A DNA stretch of 64,000 nucleotides from Dyadobacter sediminis (GCF_005860765.1 NZ_VCEI01000011.1:682001-746000); one strand, 5' to 3'; shown: positions 37,429 to 48,200, numbered from the stretch's first letter. A program made the numbers and translations. The notes: a model not told the origin generated them from the sequence alone.

Positions 37429-38895
37429 ATGAAAAAGATCAGACAATATATCATCATGGTGGCAGCCGGACTGTTTCTTCTTCCGGCCTGTACCGACGAT
37501 TTTGTAGAAAAAAATACGGACCCGAACGCCATTACCGACGTGACGCCTGACCTGCTGCTGCCCGGAATTATCCGTACAGGTGTCAATGAAATGGTGAATC
37601 AAAGCTGGTCCATCGGCAACATTGTGATCCAGCATACGGCCAAAATCCAGTTTGTTTCCGAAGACCGCTATACATGGGGCGACCGCGACGGACTTTGGGA
37701 AAATATGTACAACAACTTGCGTGACGTTCAGTTGCTGCTGGAACTGAGCCAGAAAAACAATGCAAACAATTACCGCGGCATTTCCCTGATTATGCGTGCC
37801 TGGATGTACTCCATTCTGACGGATGCCTATGGCGACGTTCCTTATTCCGAAGCAACAAAAGGTGTTTCCGGCATTTTGCAACCCAAATATGAAACGCAGG
37901 AAGTCATTTGCAACGGTATTCTGAATGATCTGAAAACAGCCAGTGAACTGCTCGGACCGGGCGAAGTTGTAGTAGGCGACCTCATTTATAACGGCGACGT
38001 CAGCAAATGGAAAAAACTCGCAAACAGCCTGCGATTAAGATATCTTCTGCGGATTTCGGACAAAAAAGACGTAAAAGCCGATATGCAGGCCATTCTCAGC
38101 AACCCGACCGAATTTCCCGTATTTACAAGTGCGGACGATAACGGCACCATGCGTTACCTGACTTCAGCTCCGAACCAGTTTCCGCTGTATACTGCACGTC
38201 AGGGTTCTTTTGATGAATTCAGGTTAAGTACCAATCTGGGTGACAAACTGACGGCGCTGAACGATCCGAGAATTACTGTATTTGCCCAGCCGACTGATGC
38301 GTCGGTTGCGGCCGGAACACCCAAGTACAGCGGCGTACCGAACGGCCTGAACGAAGTGGCGGCACTGGACTACAACGGCGGGCCGAACAACATTTCCCGT
38401 GCAGGCGCATTGTTTTACAAAGGTTCGATTACAGACAGAGGACTGAATGTTGCAAAAGGTTATATCCTGTCGTACCACGAATTGCAGTTCATACTGGCGG
38501 AGGCCGTAAAAAAAGGATTGGTCAACTCAACCAAAACGGCGCAGTTTCACTACGAGGAAGGCATTAAGGCCGCCTTTGATTACGTGGATGTGGACATGCC
38601 GGCCAATTACCTGAAAAATCCCGGCGTAGCCTACAACGATGCCAGTGCACTGGCGCTGATCGGTACACAAAAGTGGATCTCACTTTTCTTTTCCGGACTG
38701 GAAGCATGGTTTGACTGGAGACGGACCGGAGTTCCCGAAATCAAGGCCGGCGTAGATAACGTAAACAGCGGAAAAGTACCCGTCCGGTTTGCTTACCCGA
38801 GAAGCGAGCAGACGCTGAACCCGAACAGCCTCAACGAAGCGGTGACCCGGCAAGGTCCGGACAATTACAATACGCATGTGTGGTGGGATTTGTAA
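37429..38895 (+). CDS. SusD/RagB family nutrient-binding outer membrane lipoprotein (susD1)
   Basis: 488 residues. The lipobox is in GLFLLPACTDDF, giving a lipidated, surface-exposed protein. The helical SusD-like_2 (SusD/RagB) fold shows TPDLLLPGIIRTGVNEMVNQ, the family block RAWMYSILTDAYGDVPYSEA, WKKLANSLRLRYLLRIS, and the C-terminal ISLFFSGLEAWFDWRRTGVPEI. It captures substrate on top of its SusC partner. The ATG at 37429 is used, 21 bp after susC1; an in-frame TTG nine bases earlier is less likely. A terminator at 38922 ends this transcription unit. Confidence 0.94.
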   Translation: MKKIRQYIIMVAAGLFLLPACTDDFVEKNTDPNAITDVTPDLLLPGIIRTGVNEMVNQSWSIGNIVIQHTAKIQFVSEDRYTWGDRDGLWENMYNNLRDVQLLLELSQKNNANNYRGISLIMRAWMYSILTDAYGDVPYSEATKGVSGILQPKYETQEVICNGILNDLKTASELLGPGEVVVGDLIYNGDVSKWKKLANSLRLRYLLRISDKKDVKADMQAILSNPTEFPVFTSADDNGTMRYLTSAPNQFPLYTARQGSFDEFRLSTNLGDKLTALNDPRITVFAQPTDASVAAGTPKYSGVPNGLNEVAALDYNGGPNNISRAGALFYKGSITDRGLNVAKGYILSYHELQFILAEAVKKGLVNSTKTAQFHYEEGIKAAFDYVDVDMPANYLKNPGVAYNDASALALIGTQKWISLFFSGLEAWFDWRRTGVPEIKAGVDNVNSGKVPVRFAYPRSEQTLNPNSLNEAVTRQGPDNYNTHVWWDL

Positions 38896-38921
38896 TCCGG
38901 CATTTACATATTTAAAAAAAT

Positions 38922-38953
38922 AAAAACAGTCCGGCACGTTCCGGACTGTTTTT
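38922..38953. terminator. Terminator after susD1
   Basis: A perfect 13-bp inverted repeat AAAAACAGTCCGG / CCGGACTGTTTTT with a 6-nt loop and a following T run; 26 bp after the susD1 stop. Confidence 0.93.
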
Positions 38954-39136
38954 ATTTGCATTCATGACAGAAAACTTACACCTTTTCCAGACCGTTTTTT
39001 CGTTTACATTTCCGGATTTGTGCCGGGTCTGGTGCTTAAACTGTACGAGTTTAAAATTTCCTAATATTTCGCGGTATATTAGTAGAAAAAAGTGCGAACT
39101 TCGTTTTATAATTGTAAACATTACACTTAATATCTA

Positions 39137-40864
39137 ATGCATTATTTTATTCAGAAAGTCTCTCTCCTTTTGCTGGCTTGCCCGATGATGGTTTTTGGCC
39201 AGGCAGTCAAAGGAAATTACACTCCTCTTCCCCTAAAAGATCTGAGTTCGTTTCAGAATGCCGGTTCCAACTGGACGGTTCAGGGCGATGTCTCCATTCA
39301 TCCATCCGGAACAGTCAAGCTGAAAACCACATCGGGTCAAGGCGTGCTGGTTGGCAATCCCGGAAATGCAATCACAACAACCTTAAAGGCCAGCGACCTG
39401 CGCCTTTCTACGGAATTCATGGTTTCTGCCGGAGCCGAAGGCGCCATTATCCTTCCGGGCGGACAAAGAGTACGCATTTCCGACAGCAGCAAGCAAAAAG
39501 AATCCAGTGCGCTGACGTCCGGTTTTACAGGTCAGTTTCCTACACAGAATGCAGCCAAGGCACCCGGATTATGGCAGACCCTGGAACTCGCCTACGATGC
39601 GGCCGTTCCTCAGCTTGCCAATTCTGCCAGACTGAATTTCCTTGCGCTGAACGGCGTGACGGTTCTTGAAACCGTTTATCTTCCCAATTCCAAAACGGTA
39701 ACCGAAGCGCAGCCGATTTCCTTTGAAGTGACAAAAGGCACCATTGCATTCCGTAATCTGGGTTATCAGCTGCTCGCAAGCCGCAAACCATTGGCTCTGA
39801 ATAACCTGAATTACAAGGTTTATTCCGACAAATGGGACAGCAAGGAATACAGCAAACTGGATCACGAAGGCAAATCGCCGGCACTTACGCAGGAAGTTAC
39901 CAACGGCATGCGCGAGTTCCACCTCGTGTATGAAGGCGATATGGACGTAACTGAAGCCGGTACCTATATTTTTACCAGTATTTATTCCGGTCCGGTTATG
40001 ACGCTGGATATTGACGGCAAAAACGTGATGACCGGAGGAGAAAGCACTTCGCAGGAAAGCCATTCAGGAACAGCGGAACTGAGTCAGGGAAATCACAAGT
40101 TTAAAATTTACTATTCCCGTTTTCCATGGAGACAGCCTGCCCTGGCGCTTCGCGTGGAAAAGGCCGGCGTTCGTCCATACGACCTGCATGCACTTTCCTC
40201 ACTTCCTGAACCCGAGCCAAAGCCGTACATCAGTGTAACGCCGGATATGCGCCCGGAAATGGTGAGATCGTTTATCAAACTGGATGACGAAAAATACAAA
40301 CGCACGCATTGTATTTCCGTAGGAAGTCCTGAAGGCTGGAATTATACAATGGACCTGAACCGCGGTGCTTTGATCCAGGCTTGGCGCGGACAGTTTGCCA
40401 ACGTAACCGAAATGTGGTACGAACGCGGCGAGCCTCAAATCCTTTTTCCTGCCGGACTGAACGTGCGTGTTTCCGGAAAAAGCAGTCTTGCCGTGCTGGA
40501 AAATGCCAATGCAGCCTGGCCGGATTCTTCGGATATCAACTTTCTGGGTTACAAAATAGATCAGCAGGGCTTGCCCGGATTTCGCTACGGCATCGGATCT
40601 GCTACGGTAAATGATCAGCTTACACCTGCCGGAAACAGTCTTTCCCGTACATTCCGCGTAGACGGCACTCCGAAAGGCAACATTTATTCGCTGCTTGCCA
40701 GCGGAAACCGCATTGTGGAAATCGAAAAAGGTTTGTACCAGATTGATGACCGCTATTATGTTCAGGTGGATAAAAAAGCGAAAGTGATCGTAAGGCCGGC
40801 CGGCGAAGGCAAAGAGCTGCTCCTGCCCGTTTCCGGAACCACAACCTATTCCATGTTCTGGTAA
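39137..40864 (+). CDS. Secreted three-domain protein: DUF1080-like, PA14-like and unknown C-terminal domain
   Basis: 575 residues with a signal peptide (ending VFGQA). Residues about 30-210 resemble a DUF1080 (3-keto-disaccharide hydrolase/LamG-like) beta-sandwich: FQNAGSNWTVQGDVSIH, LRLSTEFMVSAGAEGAIILP. Residues about 225-345 resemble a PA14 carbohydrate-binding module (FHLVYEGDMDVTEAGTYIFT, SGPVMTLDIDGKNVM, GNHKFKIYYSRFPWRQPALAL). The C-terminal 200 residues (from MRPEMVRSFIKLDDEKYKR) are not recognised. No CxxCH haem site is present. The domain calls are by eye and moderately certain. It forms a two-gene unit with the propeller-cupredoxin gene 71 bp downstream and probably handles a carbohydrate in the envelope. 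Confidence 0.72.
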   Translation: MHYFIQKVSLLLLACPMMVFGQAVKGNYTPLPLKDLSSFQNAGSNWTVQGDVSIHPSGTVKLKTTSGQGVLVGNPGNAITTTLKASDLRLSTEFMVSAGAEGAIILPGGQRVRISDSSKQKESSALTSGFTGQFPTQNAAKAPGLWQTLELAYDAAVPQLANSARLNFLALNGVTVLETVYLPNSKTVTEAQPISFEVTKGTIAFRNLGYQLLASRKPLALNNLNYKVYSDKWDSKEYSKLDHEGKSPALTQEVTNGMREFHLVYEGDMDVTEAGTYIFTSIYSGPVMTLDIDGKNVMTGGESTSQESHSGTAELSQGNHKFKIYYSRFPWRQPALALRVEKAGVRPYDLHALSSLPEPEPKPYISVTPDMRPEMVRSFIKLDDEKYKRTHCISVGSPEGWNYTMDLNRGALIQAWRGQFANVTEMWYERGEPQILFPAGLNVRVSGKSSLAVLENANAAWPDSSDINFLGYKIDQQGLPGFRYGIGSATVNDQLTPAGNSLSRTFRVDGTPKGNIYSLLASGNRIVEIEKGLYQIDDRYYVQVDKKAKVIVRPAGEGKELLLPVSGTTTYSMFW

Positions 40865-40935
40865 TCAAACTAAAATTTCAGGCAAACCAGACCAACGGTT
40901 CCTGCCATTCGTTCAATTGTATTCTCTTTTATTAA

Positions 40936-42927
40936 ATGAAAAATATTCTTTTAACCGCCCTGATATCCGCTGGATGTTTGTCGGCGTATGCACAATCCAA
41001 ACCTGGCAAGGAAGATGATTATTACCGGATCGTCACCATGCCGATTCCGGAAAATATCAAGATGGAAGTGGGCGGACTGGCCGTTCTGCCCGACGGAAGG
41101 CTTGCCGCTTCTACCCGCCGCGGAGAAGTATGGATGATCGGGAACCCTTATCTGAAAGGCGACGGGAAACCTTCTTTTCACCGTTTTGCATCCGGTCTGC
41201 ATGAGCCCTTGGGACTTTTGTACCGCGGCAAGGATTTCCTGATTTCACAACGCGGAGAAGTAACACGTCTGGAAGACACGAACAACGACGGCGTGGCCGA
41301 TGTTTATGATTCCTTTGCACGATGGCCGCTATCCGGAAATTATCACCAGTATTCCTACGGACCGGTTGCCATGCCGAATGGGGAATTGCTCGTCACGCTG
41401 AACCTTGACTGGGTCGGACGCGGAGCAAGCCAGTCCAAATGGCGCGGATGGATGCTGAAACTCGGTGAAGACGGCAAACTGACGCCGTATGCAACCGGGC
41501 TTCGTTCGCCCTCCGGTTTCGGCTCGTACAAAGGCGATATTTTCTATACCGAAAACCAGGGCGACTGGGTAGGTTCCGGCCGGATGACGCATCTGGAGAA
41601 AGGGGATTTTGCAGGAAACCCTGCCGGTTTGCGATGGAGCAAGGAAGAAGGATCGCCCGTGAAACTGACGCCGCAGGATGTGCCGAACACAGGCGAACCG
41701 CTGTACGATGTGGCCAAAAAAGTGCCGGGCATCAAGCCGCCGGCTGTTTGGTTTCCGCATACGATTGTAGGGATTTCGACTTCGGATTTTAAGGAAGACG
41801 TGACCAACGGCGCATTCGGCCCGTTTGCCGGACAGGTTTTTGTAGGCGATCAGGGACACAGTATTATTACGCGTGTCGATTTTGAAAAAGTGAACGGCGT
41901 ATGGCAGGGAACCGTTTTCCCGTTCCGTGAAGGATTTATGTCCGGAATCATCCGTATGGTATGGGGACTGGACGGCTCCATGTTCGTAGGCCAGACCAGC
42001 CGCGGTTGGTCCGCAACGGGAAAAGCCGACTTCGGAATCCAGCGATTGGTATGGACCGGAAAAATGCCGTTTGAAATGAAAAACGTACATTCCATGCCTG
42101 ACGGGTTTGAAATCGTATTTACCAGTCCGGTTGACAAGAAATCGGCTGCCGATCAGGATGCTTACAAGCTGAACAGTTTTACTTACAAATACCATCAGAC
42201 ATACGGCAGCCCGATCATCAATACGCAGGAAGTACCGTTGAAGGGCATCGTTGTTTCAGAAGACGGACTGCGCGTGCGGCTTGTTGTAGACCCGGCTGTA
42301 CTGCGTAAAGGCTATATCCATGAAATAAAAGCCGAAGGTGTTAAATCTCCTGACGGAAATCCGCTGCTGCATACAACCGGTTATTACACTTTGAACGAGA
42401 TTGCTTCCGGAACTGCTGTGAATGCAGCCCAGTTTACAACGACTGTAAAAGCAAGCGCGCCGGATCACAGCATGCATACCATGCCGGCTGAGGCTGCCAA
42501 TACAGCGCCTTCTGCAAAAAGAGTAATTGAAATGCCTAAGGACTGGACAAACGGTCCCGATCAGGTTGTCACGATCGGAACGGTGCCCGGCCTGAAATTT
42601 GACATTTCCAGCATTCAGGTAAAGGCGGGAAGCAGAATTAAAATTGTCTTCAATAACAATGATGACATGCTGCATAATCTGGTGATTACAAAACCGGGAA
42701 CGGCCAATGCCGTGGGCGAAGCCGGTCTTAACCTGGGCCTGAAAGGTTCGGAACTGAGCTATGTGCCGCGCACGAACGATGTCCTTTTTCATAGCAACAT
42801 CGTGGAGCCGGAAAAATCGGAAGCCATTTATTTTGTGGCACCCAAACAACCGGGAGCTTATCAGTATGTATGCACATTCCCGGGCCATTATACATTGATG
42901 CAGGGCAAGCTGAACGTGGTAAAATAA
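40936..42927 (+). CDS. Secreted beta-propeller (sugar dehydrogenase-like) fused to a type 1 copper (plastocyanin/azurin-like) domain
   Basis: 663 residues with a signal peptide (ending LSAYAQS). Residues about 30-400 form a propeller like PQQ-dependent glucose/sorbosone dehydrogenases and related Cytophagales proteins (GGLAVLPDGRLAASTRRGEVW, GLHEPLGLLYRGKDFLISQRG, GLRSPSGFGSYKGDIFYTENQGDW). An all-beta linker follows (about 400-490). The C-terminal cupredoxin domain has a complete type 1 copper site: His580 (MLHNLVITK), Cys646, His651 and Met655 (YVCTFPGHYTLMQ). This suggests electron transfer from a substrate oxidised at the propeller to the copper centre. Whether PQQ or another cofactor binds is not shown. 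A terminator follows at 42981. Confidence 0.85.
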   Translation: MKNILLTALISAGCLSAYAQSKPGKEDDYYRIVTMPIPENIKMEVGGLAVLPDGRLAASTRRGEVWMIGNPYLKGDGKPSFHRFASGLHEPLGLLYRGKDFLISQRGEVTRLEDTNNDGVADVYDSFARWPLSGNYHQYSYGPVAMPNGELLVTLNLDWVGRGASQSKWRGWMLKLGEDGKLTPYATGLRSPSGFGSYKGDIFYTENQGDWVGSGRMTHLEKGDFAGNPAGLRWSKEEGSPVKLTPQDVPNTGEPLYDVAKKVPGIKPPAVWFPHTIVGISTSDFKEDVTNGAFGPFAGQVFVGDQGHSIITRVDFEKVNGVWQGTVFPFREGFMSGIIRMVWGLDGSMFVGQTSRGWSATGKADFGIQRLVWTGKMPFEMKNVHSMPDGFEIVFTSPVDKKSAADQDAYKLNSFTYKYHQTYGSPIINTQEVPLKGIVVSEDGLRVRLVVDPAVLRKGYIHEIKAEGVKSPDGNPLLHTTGYYTLNEIASGTAVNAAQFTTTVKASAPDHSMHTMPAEAANTAPSAKRVIEMPKDWTNGPDQVVTIGTVPGLKFDISSIQVKAGSRIKIVFNNNDDMLHNLVITKPGTANAVGEAGLNLGLKGSELSYVPRTNDVLFHSNIVEPEKSEAIYFVAPKQPGAYQYVCTFPGHYTLMQGKLNVVK

Positions 42928-42980
42928 ACTTCTGACTGCCGTATGCGCTGTTCAGATTACTGACCGTTCCACCCGTTTAC

Positions 42981-43025
42981 AATCCGGTATTTCCCACTTT
43001 GATCGTGGTGAAATACCGGATTTTT
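42981..43025 (+). terminator. Terminator after the propeller-cupredoxin gene
   Basis: A long hairpin: AATCCGGTATTTC pairs with GAAATACCGGATT, with further CCAC/GTGG pairing beyond a one-base bulge, followed by TTTTT. It separates this unit from the ECF sigma gene. Confidence 0.88.
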
Positions 43026-43164
43026 CATGGTAACACAAGTTAAATCCGGATACCAATAAAAAAATTTCAGGAAAATACTGGATATTACAGGGAGAATAAA
43101 TATCAGGTTTGCTTTATCTGTTAACATTTCTGATTACGTTTCATAATTACAACAAGCGCCTAAT

Positions 43165-43797
43165 TTGAGCTTCGATCTCCAGACAGTGAACAATCCTGAC
43201 GTTAATATCCAGCTTTGGCGGCGTTTCAAAGCGGGTGAATCGGAAGCGCTTGGCCAGCTGGCCAAAGTTCATTACCGAACACTCTACAATTATGCGCTGA
43301 AATTTTCGTCCGATCCGGATTTTATCCGCGATTCCATTCAGGACCTGTACCTTGACCTCTGGGAACGCAGGGATTTCCTGTCGGAAACCGCTTTTGTAAA
43401 ATCCTATCTCATGAAAGCATTGCGGCACAAACTGATCAAGGAAAGCATTCGTTTAAGGCGCTTTCATGAGCCCATCCCGGTTTATGCTGATTTTGAAATC
43501 GCAAACGGTTCTGTTGAAGCGGATATGATTGAAGATGAGCAGAACTGCTATATAGCCAGCCGACTGAAGCATATCATTGACGGCCTGACCAAACGTCAGC
43601 AGGAAATCATTTACCTCCGTTTTTACCAGAATTTAAGTAATGAAGACATCGCAATGATCATGGGCCTTGGCCGTCAGAGCGTTTCCAATCTGTTGTACCG
43701 TACTCTTAAGGAAATCAAGGAAATATGGACGCCTGCATTTAACTGCATCCTGCTGCTTCTTTCAAGTATGCTCTGGACGTCACTTGCCGCCAATTGA
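43165..43797 (+). CDS. ECF (FecI-like) RNA polymerase sigma factor with non-ATG start
   Basis: A 210-residue sigma-70 family ECF protein. Region 2 is in WRRFKAGESEALGQLAKVHYRTLYNYALKFSSD and IRDSIQDLYLDLWERRD (split across two helices). Region 4 is in GLTKRQQEIIYLRFYQNLSNEDIAMIMGLGRQSVSNLLYRTL, with a helix-turn-helix ending in RQSVSNLLYR. The C-terminus has an extra hydrophobic stretch (FNCILLLLSSMLWTSL). The frame is limited by a stop at 43144 and has no early ATG, so translation must begin at TTG 43165 or GTG 43186. It precedes the FecR-like anti-sigma gene by 92 bp and likely drives susC2-susD2 and perhaps downstream genes. Confidence 0.92.
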   Translation: MSFDLQTVNNPDVNIQLWRRFKAGESEALGQLAKVHYRTLYNYALKFSSDPDFIRDSIQDLYLDLWERRDFLSETAFVKSYLMKALRHKLIKESIRLRRFHEPIPVYADFEIANGSVEADMIEDEQNCYIASRLKHIIDGLTKRQQEIIYLRFYQNLSNEDIAMIMGLGRQSVSNLLYRTLKEIKEIWTPAFNCILLLLSSMLWTSLAAN

Positions 43798-43889
43798 ATC
43801 TCTTTTTCTGCCACAATAAATTTTTTTTCATTTTTCTGGTTATAATCCAGCACCCATGTGACATACATACCTGAAGTGAAGTGTATGCT

Positions 43890-44990
43890 ATGGCCAACCA
43901 ACAATTTAACACCATTGAAGAACTTGCTGCGGACGAAGGGTTCCGGCAATGGATCATGGAACCCACGCAAGAATCGTCCGATCTCTGGCACAAATGGATG
44001 GACGGGAATGCGGAAAGACAAATCCTGGCGAGTCAGGCCAAAGAACTGATTTTAGCGATAGATGAAGCCTTTTGCGACGACTTGACGAACCAGATGCTGG
44101 AAAACGAGATTCAGGAAATTACCCGCAAAGCTGAATCGGGAAAGCATTCTGTTCCGCGCAAGCCAATGCCGTTTACAGGATTTCCTTACGGGCGGGTTGC
44201 TGCCGTTCTCGTTCTGTTTTCGATCATCGGGGTGCTGTACATGCAAAGACCTTCCTCGCACCGCACTGCGGACGGTGGCACAGATGTTGAACATACCTCG
44301 GAAGAACTCCAGACCCGCACCAATCAATCGGCTCAGGAAATGACTGTACTGCTGAGTGACAACACTGTTGCTACGTTGATGAAGGGAAGTTCCATTTCCT
44401 ATCCCCAACAATTCAGCGGAACCGAACGCAAGGTCTTTCTGGAAGGTGAAGCATTTTTCGACGTTTCCAGAAATCCGCAAAAACCTTTTCTGGTTTACAC
44501 CAGCGAAACGGTCACCAGAGTGCTGGGCACAAGCTTTCGGGTCAAAGCATTCAAAAAGGAAAATACGGTCATGGTGCTGGTCAGGACGGGACGGGTACTG
44601 GTGTATCCGAAAAAGGAATATGAATCGGGAAAGGGAAAACGACAGATTTCCGGCGTGGTGCTGGACCCTAACCAGCAGGCCGTATTCGACCGCTCCGAAA
44701 ACCGTATCCAGAAAAGCATTGTTTCGCATCCGGAAATGCTGACGGAACTCTCGGCTCACAACGAAATGGTATTTGATGACAAACCGGTGGCACAAGTATT
44801 CCGGTCGCTGGAAGAAATGTACAAGATCGAAATCGATTATGACGCTTCCATGCTTTCCAACTGCATGATCAACGCACAGTTTACCGATGAAAGCCTGAAA
44901 CAACGTATGAATGCCATTTGCCAGGCTATTAGTGCCAGTTATGAAATCCAGAACAACCGCATTGTAATCAGCAGCAAAGGATGCAGCTGA
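43890..44990 (+). CDS. FecR family anti-sigma/sigma regulator
   Basis: 366 residues. The cytoplasmic N-terminal anti-sigma region (about 1-90) is followed by one membrane segment (GRVAAVLVLFSIIGVLYMQ), then the periplasmic FecR domain (TVLLSDNTVATLMKGSSISYPQQF, VFLEGEAFFDVSRNPQKPFLVY, VLGTSFRVKAF) and a C-terminal DUF4974 domain (VFDDKPVAQVFRSLEEMYKIEIDYD). It receives the signal from the STN domain of a ligand-loaded TonB-dependent transporter and controls the ECF sigma factor encoded just upstream. The ATG at 43890 is preferred to GTG at 43881. The next gene, susC2, carries the matching STN domain. Confidence 0.94.
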   Translation: MANQQFNTIEELAADEGFRQWIMEPTQESSDLWHKWMDGNAERQILASQAKELILAIDEAFCDDLTNQMLENEIQEITRKAESGKHSVPRKPMPFTGFPYGRVAAVLVLFSIIGVLYMQRPSSHRTADGGTDVEHTSEELQTRTNQSAQEMTVLLSDNTVATLMKGSSISYPQQFSGTERKVFLEGEAFFDVSRNPQKPFLVYTSETVTRVLGTSFRVKAFKKENTVMVLVRTGRVLVYPKKEYESGKGKRQISGVVLDPNQQAVFDRSENRIQKSIVSHPEMLTELSAHNEMVFDDKPVAQVFRSLEEMYKIEIDYDASMLSNCMINAQFTDESLKQRMNAICQAISASYEIQNNRIVISSKGCS

Positions 44991-45213
44991 TAAGCAAGGC
45001 TAAGACTATTCCAAAATGGCCGGTTGATCAGATCCGGTCAAAACATTCATACTTAAAATTTCTGCCTATGCCTGATAAAACCAATTTTTCCGGTCTGCCT
45101 GTCCAAAAGTGGTGATTTCTGCGTTCAGCAAACCAGCGCATACGTCTTTTTGAACTTCCCGGAACCCGAATTTTCAGCTTCATTTTCAACCATCGTACCA
45201 AACCAGATTTTAT
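44991..45213. promoter_or_regulatory. Intergenic region before susC2, expected ECF promoter
   Basis: 223 bp without a gene between fecR and susC2. It should contain the ECF-dependent promoter of the susC2 operon, but no motif can be named from this sequence alone; no terminator is evident. Confidence 0.4.
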
Positions 45214-48200
45214 ATGAAAAAAAATCGACTACTGACCAGGCTGCATTGTAATGTCATTCGAATGTCATTATTTCAATTATTAGTTATCTTAATTACAGCC
45301 GGTATTTCCAGTGCAATGCCGACAGGCGCACGGGATATTCTGAATCAGAAAATATCGATTCAGGTTAACAATCAGGAAATCAAAACCGTGCTCGGCAAGC
45401 TGAACAAGCTTACGCAAATTCACTTTACATACAATTCAGCACTGATCCGTTCGCAGAAGAAAGTCACGTTGCATGCCATTGACAAACCTTTGTCCGATGT
45501 GCTGGACGAGCTTTTCAGACCGATCAACATCACTTACAAAATGGAAGGCAAGCAGATTGTACTGTTGAAAAGCACACCTCAGCCGGAAAGCTATCTTCAG
45601 GACATGATCCGCATGCAGGCAGGCATCGACCGGAATATCAGCGGAAAAGTGCTGGATGAAAAAGGCGTTCCGCTGCCGGGTGTCAGCATCGTTGTCAAAG
45701 GCTCCAAAACGGGAACTGCTACCAACACGGAAGGCGCATACCAGCTGAGCGTTCCCGATGCCGGCGGCGTGCTGATATTTTCCTACGTCGGCTATACACC
45801 TCAGGAAGTTGCTTTGGGAAACCAGTCTACTTACGACATCACCATGATGCCGGATGTGCGGAACCTGGAAATGGTTGTGGTGACGGCGCTGGGTATTAAA
45901 AGAGATGCCAAAAAACTCGGTTACTCCACCGCAACCGTAAATACCGAAGAACTGACCACAAACCGGACTACGAATCTGGGAAACAGTCTGCAGGGAAAAG
46001 TAGCCGGGCTGAACGTAACGCCACCGGCAAGCGGCCCCGGCGGCTCGACCAAAATCCGTATCCGCGGCCAGTCATCATTTGGCGGTAACAACTCCCCGCT
46101 CATTATTGTAAACGGCATTCCGATCAACAACAGCAGCGTATCTGCAGGCGGATCGAACGGCAACGGAACAGGTAACCCGACAGGCGGTTCATCCGATGCG
46201 GGCGACGGACTGCAGAGCATCAATCAGGACGACATCGAATCCATGACCGTACTCAAAGGAGCAGCGGCAGCGGCGCTTTACGGATTTCGTGCCAAAGACG
46301 GCGCCATCATCATCACGACAAAAAGCGGCAGCAAAACAACCGGCATCGGCGTGGAAGTCAATTCCAACTTTCAGGCGCAGGAAGCACTGGATTATACCGA
46401 TTTCCAGTACGAATACGGACAAGGAGAATTCGGCAAACGGCCCACGTCGGTAGCAGAAGCACAAAGTTCCGGAGTATTTGCATTCGGCGAAAAAATGGAC
46501 GGACAGCTCACGCCGCAGTTTGACGGAAGCATGAAGCCCTACTCTCCCCACAAAGACCGTATCAAGAATTTTTACAGAACGGGAACCAGTTTTACCAATT
46601 CCGTCGCTTTATCCGGCGGAAACGAGAAAGGCAATTTCCGGCTGTCCTTTGCCAATACGGACGCCAACGCGATCATGCCCAATTCGGATTACCATAAAAA
46701 AATCTTTAACCTGGGTCTGAACTACAAATTTTCTGACAAACTTTCCGCACAGCTGAATGCTAACTACTCCAACGAGTACAACAAGAACCCGCCGCAGATC
46801 GGGATTCAGGATATGAATGCGAATACAACCATTTATACCCTGGCTACAAGCATCGATACGGACTGGCTCAAAAACCGGAAAGACGCGAACGGCAACGAAA
46901 TGCCGCTTGCCCGCTTTACAAACCGGAACAATCCGTACTGGGTTGCCTATGACCGATTCGAAAATGTGCGCCGCGACCGGATTTTCGGAAACACATCGCT
47001 GCGCTATGATTTCACCGACTGGCTGTTTGTTCAGGGCCGGATCGGTCAGGATTATTTTACCCGTCCTTACAATTACAACCGGCCGACCGGAACGCGGTCC
47101 ATCGGTGCAGTTGCGACGGGTTTTAACGGTTATTATTACCAGGACGTGGCGACATTCCGCGAGCGTAACCTCGACATACTCATCGGTGCGAACCGTACTT
47201 TCGGTGACTTTGGCTTTGATCTTACCTTGGGCGGAAACCAGATGCAGCAGATCAGCGATAACATTTCCACTGCGGTTACCAACTTTTATGTCCGCGATCT
47301 TTATACTATTGCAAATGGCCAGATCAAAAATCCGAATTACGGTTATAGCAAGAAAAAGGTCAATTCCATTTACGGAGCGCTTGAATTGTCCTACAAAGGA
47401 TTTCTGTTCATCAATATAACCGGCAGAAACGACTGGTTTTCTACCTTGAACCCGAACTCAAACAGCTATCTGTATCCGTCTGTCAGCGGAAGCTTTGTAT
47501 TCAGTCAGGCGTTTCAGAATGTTCCCGAATGGCTGAACTACGGCAAGATCCGTGCTGCATATGCCGAAGTGGGCGGTGATACAGATCCTTATTCCAATAA
47601 CCTTTATTACGGAATCAATGCCAACCCGTTCAACGGAACTGCTCTGGGCAACCTGCCTTCCACCATCAGCCCGAATGCAAATCTGAGACCGCTGAAAGTG
47701 AAGGAAACCGAAATCGGACTGGAATTCAAAACCTTCGACAGCCGCCTGAATCTGGACATGTCATTATACCGCAAAAATACCGTTGACGAAATCCTGAATG
47801 TCGATATTTCCAATGCATCGGGTTTCAGCCAGACCAAAGTGAATGTCGGAAAACTGCGGAATCAGGGCGTCGAGTTTCTTTTGACCATTGTACCCGTAAG
47901 AACAGACAACTTTACATGGGAAACAAGCTTTAACGGAAGCTACAACATCAGCAAAGTACTGGAACTGGCGGCCGGCCAGCAGCGGTTTGACGTCGGTACG
48001 GGTGAATTTTTCGGGATTGTTTCGCATGAAGTCGGCAAACCGCTTGCATCGCTGCGCGGTTTCGATTACAAACGGGATGCGCAGGGGCGGATCATTACTT
48101 CCGGCGGACTTCCGTTGCAAGGCAGCCTGACTACGTTCGGAAGCGCCATTCCGAAATGGGTCGGCGCATGGGTCAATACGATCAATGTAAAAGGCATCCG

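Noticed and set aside
34465..37881. Several long minus-strand frames (up to 300 codons) opposite susC1/susD1
   Set aside because: Antisense to strongly conserved susC/susD coding sequence; composition is typical of shadow frames, without motif or start context.
40936..42927. Nitrous oxide reductase or multicopper oxidase
   Set aside because: Only one type 1 copper domain is seen and there are no type 2/3 or CuA/CuZ ligand sets; the N-terminal part is a dehydrogenase-like propeller.
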